Source: a virus
Length of the DNA stretch: 54,113 nucleotides
IMG/VR virus record: IMGVR_UViG_3300021962_000141
Location: 1 to 54,113 of that record
Direction: 5' to 3' (one strand)
Both the position numbers and the translations under genes were made by a program. Shown here piece after piece: positions 50,600 through 54,113 of the stretch (positions are counted from its first letter, which is position 1; each line of letters starts with the position of its first letter). The notes beneath the pieces are model-generated. The model ran no database searches and was not told the origin of the DNA. It saw nothing but the letters and a program-made list of their open reading frames with translations.

Positions 50600-50929
50600 T
50601 TATACGATCTCAACATAACTTACTATAACGTCGGCAGCATTTTCTCTGTCAGCAGATGCTGCTAATAAATTGTTTTCTGCCATGACTAATTTTTCGCCGC
50701 CGTTAATCACACGCAGACTTTGGTTTGGCGGAATGGTGACATCTTTGATAAAATATCCTGTAGTAGATGTATTGTCGGTTAAAGTGATACTGACTTTGAT
50801 TACAGCAGTAGTTAGATTAGTCATGCTTAGGCCGATAACTGTTACACGGCTAGCGGCAGTAGTTTCTACCATATGTGTAGATACTGTTCCTAAATCTTTC
50901 ACCACTTTGTTTCTAAAAAATGTTGCCAT
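50600..50929 (-). CDS. small virion protein of unknown function
   Basis: This 109-residue protein begins MATFFRNKVVKDLGTVST and is a probable beta-sandwich: RVTVIGLSMTNLTTAVIKVSI, GYFIKDVTIPPNQSLRVING and VSYVEIV are likely strands. The central VTIPPNQSL and GGEKLVMAENNLL resemble small phage decoration or fibre-joining proteins. The gene follows the long repetitive fibre gene by six bases, has only a weak ribosome site, and is likely read on the same mRNA. It is analogous in position and plan to the 106-residue protein at 38159. Confidence 0.62.
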   Translation of the reverse strand: MATFFRNKVVKDLGTVSTHMVETTAASRVTVIGLSMTNLTTAVIKVSITLTDNTSTTGYFIKDVTIPPNQSLRVINGGEKLVMAENNLLAASADRENAADVIVSYVEIV

Positions 50930-50935
50930 TTATAA

Positions 50936-53900
50936 TCATCCAAAAATTAATGCTGTAGTAATCGCTAACCCTTCAGCTTCTGAATATGTTATGCCAGTAC
51001 CCGAACTACCTGCTGCTGAAACCCACGTAACGCCGTCATAAACTTCAACACGCTGGTCTGTGGTATTAAATCGCATCATACCAGTTTCAAACAATACACC
51101 GCGTTCGACGTTTGTTCCTCTCGGAAGAACAAAACCATTAGTACCGTCAATCTTGAAATACCCTGTACCTGTTTGGTTAAATGAAGTTATAGCATCGTTC
51201 TGTGTGTTTGTGATCGTGTTGTTTCGTATGGCAAAAACACCAATAACTGTGCTACCAGTGCCGTTTGGAGCTAATACTAGGTTTCCGTTGGCATTAGTAG
51301 TAGAAATCGTATTACCAGTGATATTTATATTGCCGACATTGACGTTGCTAGTAGAAAAATCTGTGGCGTTTAGGGTAGCACGATTTAACCCGTTGATATA
51401 AAAGCTGATTACATTATCGTTGGCGCCGGGAGTTGTTTCTGCCGTGATATAGGTATTTTCATCTAGATCGTAGACTCCGTCTAGCCTACGCCAATTAGAT
51501 CCGTCGTGACCTTCGTAATAGTTATTATTGGTGTTGTATCTTATTTGACCTGCTTGGCCTACGGGTCTTTCAGCAGTAGTACCTCTAGGTAGCCTTACGG
51601 CCTGTGTGCCTTGGAAATCTACTATACCTGTACCGTTTGGTGCTACTATTAAATTAGTGTTGGTTAGAGTAGATATCTGATTTTGATTTACTATAACTGA
51701 TTCTAATTCTATACCGCCAGTACCATTGGCACGTAATTCTAGATTAGTATTAGATGTACTAGTTGTTATTAGATTTCCGCTGATCGTTATAGAACCTAGA
51801 TTAATTACTGGTGCTGTTATAGAACTAGATGCTATAATATCTGTGGTAGTTACATCACCTGAAACATTTAAATTTTGTGTAATTTCAACATCGTTAAACG
51901 GTGCTGTGATTATTCCGCTGCCTGTGGCTTGGAAAGTTAGATCACTACCCGGTGTAGTTGTCCTAATTACATTACCTTCAACACGTATGTTGCTGTACTG
52001 GACTGTTCCGGTAATGTTCATATTACCTGTTAGGTTATATGCTCCTGTTTGATTTACAGTACCTGTGTGATTAGCAGTACCGCTGTGCGTTAATGTTCCG
52101 GTGATCTGTGTGTTGTTTAATTCAACATCTGTAGTAATTACGAGATTTCCATTAACAATTAAATCGGTATTATCGATTACTACCGAACCGGTTCCGTTAG
52201 CACGTAATTCAAGATCTGAATTTGATAAAGTAGTTGTGATTCTATTTCCACGCACAACAATATCGCCGGTATCTATCTCGTTTGACTGTAAAGAACCAAA
52301 TGTACCGATAACATTGTTAGCATACAAGGTGCCGTTAACAAACAGATCGTTTTCAATTAAAACATCATTTTCTGGAACATAAATTATCCCGGAACCCGGA
52401 GCATCTAAAACTAGATTAAATCCGTTTATCGACGATATCTGATTACCGTTTATCTGTATGTCGGCAATTTCAGCTAGACCACTTACTTCAAGATTTCCGT
52501 TGAGAGTATAATCACCAGTTTGTGTTGTGTTTCCAGTATGTAAAGTGTCGCCTATCTGTGTTAACGTTCCTGTTATATCGGTATCTTGGAGATCTGTATT
52601 TCCTTGTACAGTTAGATCATTTTGAACTAATAGATCAGCATCAGGTACAACTACTTTTCCTGCTCCGTTAGCACGTAATTCAAGATCTGAATTTGATAAA
52701 GTAGTTGTGATAAAATTATTTTGTATTTGTATATCGCTAGTCTGTACTATTTCTGTTTGTAAGATTGTCAGAGATAAATTTTCAACTGTTAGCGTGCCAT
52801 TTACTGTAAGGTCTTGTCCAACTAATACATCATTGTTAGGTACGTAGACTATTCCGGCACCGCTGGCAAACAGTTCTAAGTTGCTATTTGAATCGGTGGT
52901 ATAGAGTTGATTGCCGTCTATCCTAATATCTTCAAACTGAGCAAAGGTACCGACTGTTAGATTGCCTGTTAGATTGTAATTTCCTGTGTGGGTAACAGAG
53001 CCAGTCTGTAATAGATCTCCCACATGTGTTACAGTTCCCGTGATATCTGTGGTTGAAAGTGTTGTGGTACCAGTGACTGATAGATCTTGATTTATTAAAG
53101 TGTCGCTGGTTATTTCAACCACACCCGTTCCATCGGCTCTTAATTCTAAATCGCTGTTAGAAAGAGTAGTAAGGATCGTATTATTTTCAATTACGATGTT
53201 ACCGTTAGTATAGCGATCGGCATTTATGTCTGTGGTAATATTTAGAGAATTAGCAGATAATGTTCCGGTAGTAGCTAAATCACCTTGAACTTCGAGATCT
53301 GTTCCGCTAACAATTATATTTCCTGTGCCTGCTGCTCTTAGTTCTAGATCGCTGTTTGACTCAGTGGTAGTAATAACATTATCATCTATTAAGATGTTTT
53401 CAAACTGAGCAGAATTTCCTACAGAAAGATTTCCAGTAATTGACAAGTCACCTGTTTGTGTATGATTTCCTGTTTGTATAATATCGCCGGTGACTGTTAA
53501 TGAACCAACAATATTAGTGTCGGCTAAGGTAGTAGTACCAAGAACTTCGAGGTCTTCATCAACTTGTACATCACTACTTGAAACGTAGATTTTTCCTGTG
53601 CCGTTTGATCTAAGTTCTAGATCAGAATCCGACAGTGTTGTTGTTATAGTGTTTGAAGTTATAACGATATTTTCGTTTCTGATTGTCGTCGAAGTGATCG
53701 TACCGCTGTTGTTTATAGTTGTTCCGATAATCTGACCATTAACGGTTAAGTCTTGGTCTATCTGTACATCATTAGATGGCACATATATTCTTCCCGTGCC
53801 TGCGGCTTCTAATTGTAGATCCTGGTTGCTGTTTTTAGTCCTAATGTTATTTTGAACTATTTCAATATTTTCGAGATCTAAAGAAGCTGAAAAGAAAGAA

Positions 53901-54113
53901 CCGGATACGCTAAGGTCACCATTTTGTACTACATTACCTGTAATGTTAGCATCACCGGTTAATGTTAGCGTTCCGTTGATGTTAGTAGTCTGTAGATTAG
54001 TAGTTCCTATTACAGTAAATGTGTCATTAACTTGTAAATCGTTGTTAGGTATAAGGACTTTGCCGGTACCTGCTGCGGATAATTCTAAATCACTGTTTGA
54101 ATCTAAGGTCGAA
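50936..54113 (-). CDS. tandem-repeat tail fibre (5' end outside window)
   Basis: The open frame continues past the right edge, so only the last 1058 residues are seen. Most of it is a tandem array of 13 or more units with SNSDLELRAxGTG, then I-V-V-x-x-x-D-x-V-x-x-DL-x-V-x-G-T, L-x-T-x-ITGTLTxxGD and QTGDYxLTGNLxV, about 80 residues each. The array should form a rigid triple-stranded shaft. Towards the C-terminus two copies of a known fibre motif appear (RLPRGTTAERPVGQAG, IRYNTNNNYYEGHDGS and LPRGTNVERG, MRFNTTDQRVEVYDG), followed by TWVSAAGSSG. A start codon is not in the window. It lies beside the giant glycan-binding fibres and is part of the same host-recognition set. Confidence 0.82.
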   Translation of the reverse strand, partial: STLDSNSDLELSAAGTGKVLIPNNDLQVNDTFTVIGTTNLQTTNINGTLTLTGDANITGNVVQNGDLSVSGSFFSASLDLENIEIVQNNIRTKNSNQDLQLEAAGTGRIYVPSNDVQIDQDLTVNGQIIGTTINNSGTITSTTIRNENIVITSNTITTTLSDSDLELRSNGTGKIYVSSSDVQVDEDLEVLGTTTLADTNIVGSLTVTGDIIQTGNHTQTGDLSITGNLSVGNSAQFENILIDDNVITTTESNSDLELRAAGTGNIIVSGTDLEVQGDLATTGTLSANSLNITTDINADRYTNGNIVIENNTILTTLSNSDLELRADGTGVVEITSDTLINQDLSVTGTTTLSTTDITGTVTHVGDLLQTGSVTHTGNYNLTGNLTVGTFAQFEDIRIDGNQLYTTDSNSNLELFASGAGIVYVPNNDVLVGQDLTVNGTLTVENLSLTILQTEIVQTSDIQIQNNFITTTLSNSDLELRANGAGKVVVPDADLLVQNDLTVQGNTDLQDTDITGTLTQIGDTLHTGNTTQTGDYTLNGNLEVSGLAEIADIQINGNQISSINGFNLVLDAPGSGIIYVPENDVLIENDLFVNGTLYANNVIGTFGSLQSNEIDTGDIVVRGNRITTTLSNSDLELRANGTGSVVIDNTDLIVNGNLVITTDVELNNTQITGTLTHSGTANHTGTVNQTGAYNLTGNMNITGTVQYSNIRVEGNVIRTTTPGSDLTFQATGSGIITAPFNDVEITQNLNVSGDVTTTDIIASSSITAPVINLGSITISGNLITTSTSNTNLELRANGTGGIELESVIVNQNQISTLTNTNLIVAPNGTGIVDFQGTQAVRLPRGTTAERPVGQAGQIRYNTNNNYYEGHDGSNWRRLDGVYDLDENTYITAETTPGANDNVISFYINGLNRATLNATDFSTSNVNVGNINITGNTISTTNANGNLVLAPNGTGSTVIGVFAIRNNTITNTQNDAITSFNQTGTGYFKIDGTNGFVLPRGTNVERGVLFETGMMRFNTTDQRVEVYDGVTWVSAAGSSGTGITYSEAEGLAITTALIFG

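Noticed and set aside
53780-53782. A GTG start for the repetitive fibre at 53782
   Set aside because: The same repeat pattern continues in frame up to the window edge, so this GTG is an internal Val.
50936-54113. The regular repeats as a CRISPR array or satellite
   Set aside because: They are in one open frame, with repeat length and divergence of coding sequence and no unique spacers.

Overview
The window is a 54 kb piece of a T4-like contractile-tailed phage (Caudoviricetes). The T4 core proteins gp32, gp17, gp16, gp4, gp19, gp18, the gene 1-type nucleotide kinase, gp13, gp14 and gp15 can be recognised. Tail sheath, tail tube and neck proteins look closer to those of marine T4-like phages (cyanophage and pelagiphage types) than to T4 itself. 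The host is not identified. The sugar genes suggest a Gram-negative host. Both ends are cut inside genes: a probable recombinase at the left and a long repetitive fibre gene at the right. I saw no tRNA, CRISPR array, integrase or lysogeny gene. No gap between genes exceeds about 150 bases.

Layout. (1) 1-1.6 kb: end of a replication/recombination region with gp32 and a small predicted exported protein. (2) 1.6-13.1 kb, minus strand: packaging and tail-tube block (large unknown protein, gp17, two unknown proteins, gp16, gp4, two tail-associated proteins, gp19, an unusually long gp18). (3) 13.2-18.35 kb, mixed strands: HNH-like zinc protein, dNMP kinase, gp13 on the minus strand, then gp14, gp15, a possible degenerate Nudix protein and a small helical protein on the plus strand. 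(4) 18.3-21.0 kb, minus strand: a five-gene overlapping sugar operon with heptose adenylyltransferase, heptose kinase, cupin, HAD phosphatase and HldD epimerase. (5) 21.0-31.3 kb: a 2695-residue virion or fibre protein and two fibre-related proteins. (6) 31.3-34.1 kb: a two-gene operon of a GT9 heptosyltransferase-like enzyme and a NodU/WapO-type O-carbamoyltransferase. (7) 34.2-38.5 kb: a protein of unknown function, three paralogous proteins with about 10% cysteine, and small beta-rich proteins. (8) 38.5-54.1 kb: two giant paralogous fibres, each with eight chitin-binding-like modules, a beta-helix and Asp-box repeats, then two small proteins and a tandem-repeat fibre.

Regulation is readable. 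A T4-type late octamer (NATAAATA) precedes structural genes. In at least six of them it lies exactly five bases before the ATG, which places the predicted transcription start on the A of the start codon (leaderless late mRNAs). Near-consensus host sigma70 promoters instead precede gp32, the dNMP kinase, the heptose operon and, more weakly, the glycosyltransferase/carbamoyltransferase operon. The sugar genes sit among late virion genes but appear to be expressed from host-type promoters.

The most interesting hypothesis is that regions 4 and 6 form one surface-sugar system. It would make ADP-heptose from a host heptose-7-phosphate, transfer the heptose with the GT9 enzyme and carbamoylate it. 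The target could be host lipopolysaccharide or a virion component. The enzyme families are recognisable from sequence; their joint action is inference.
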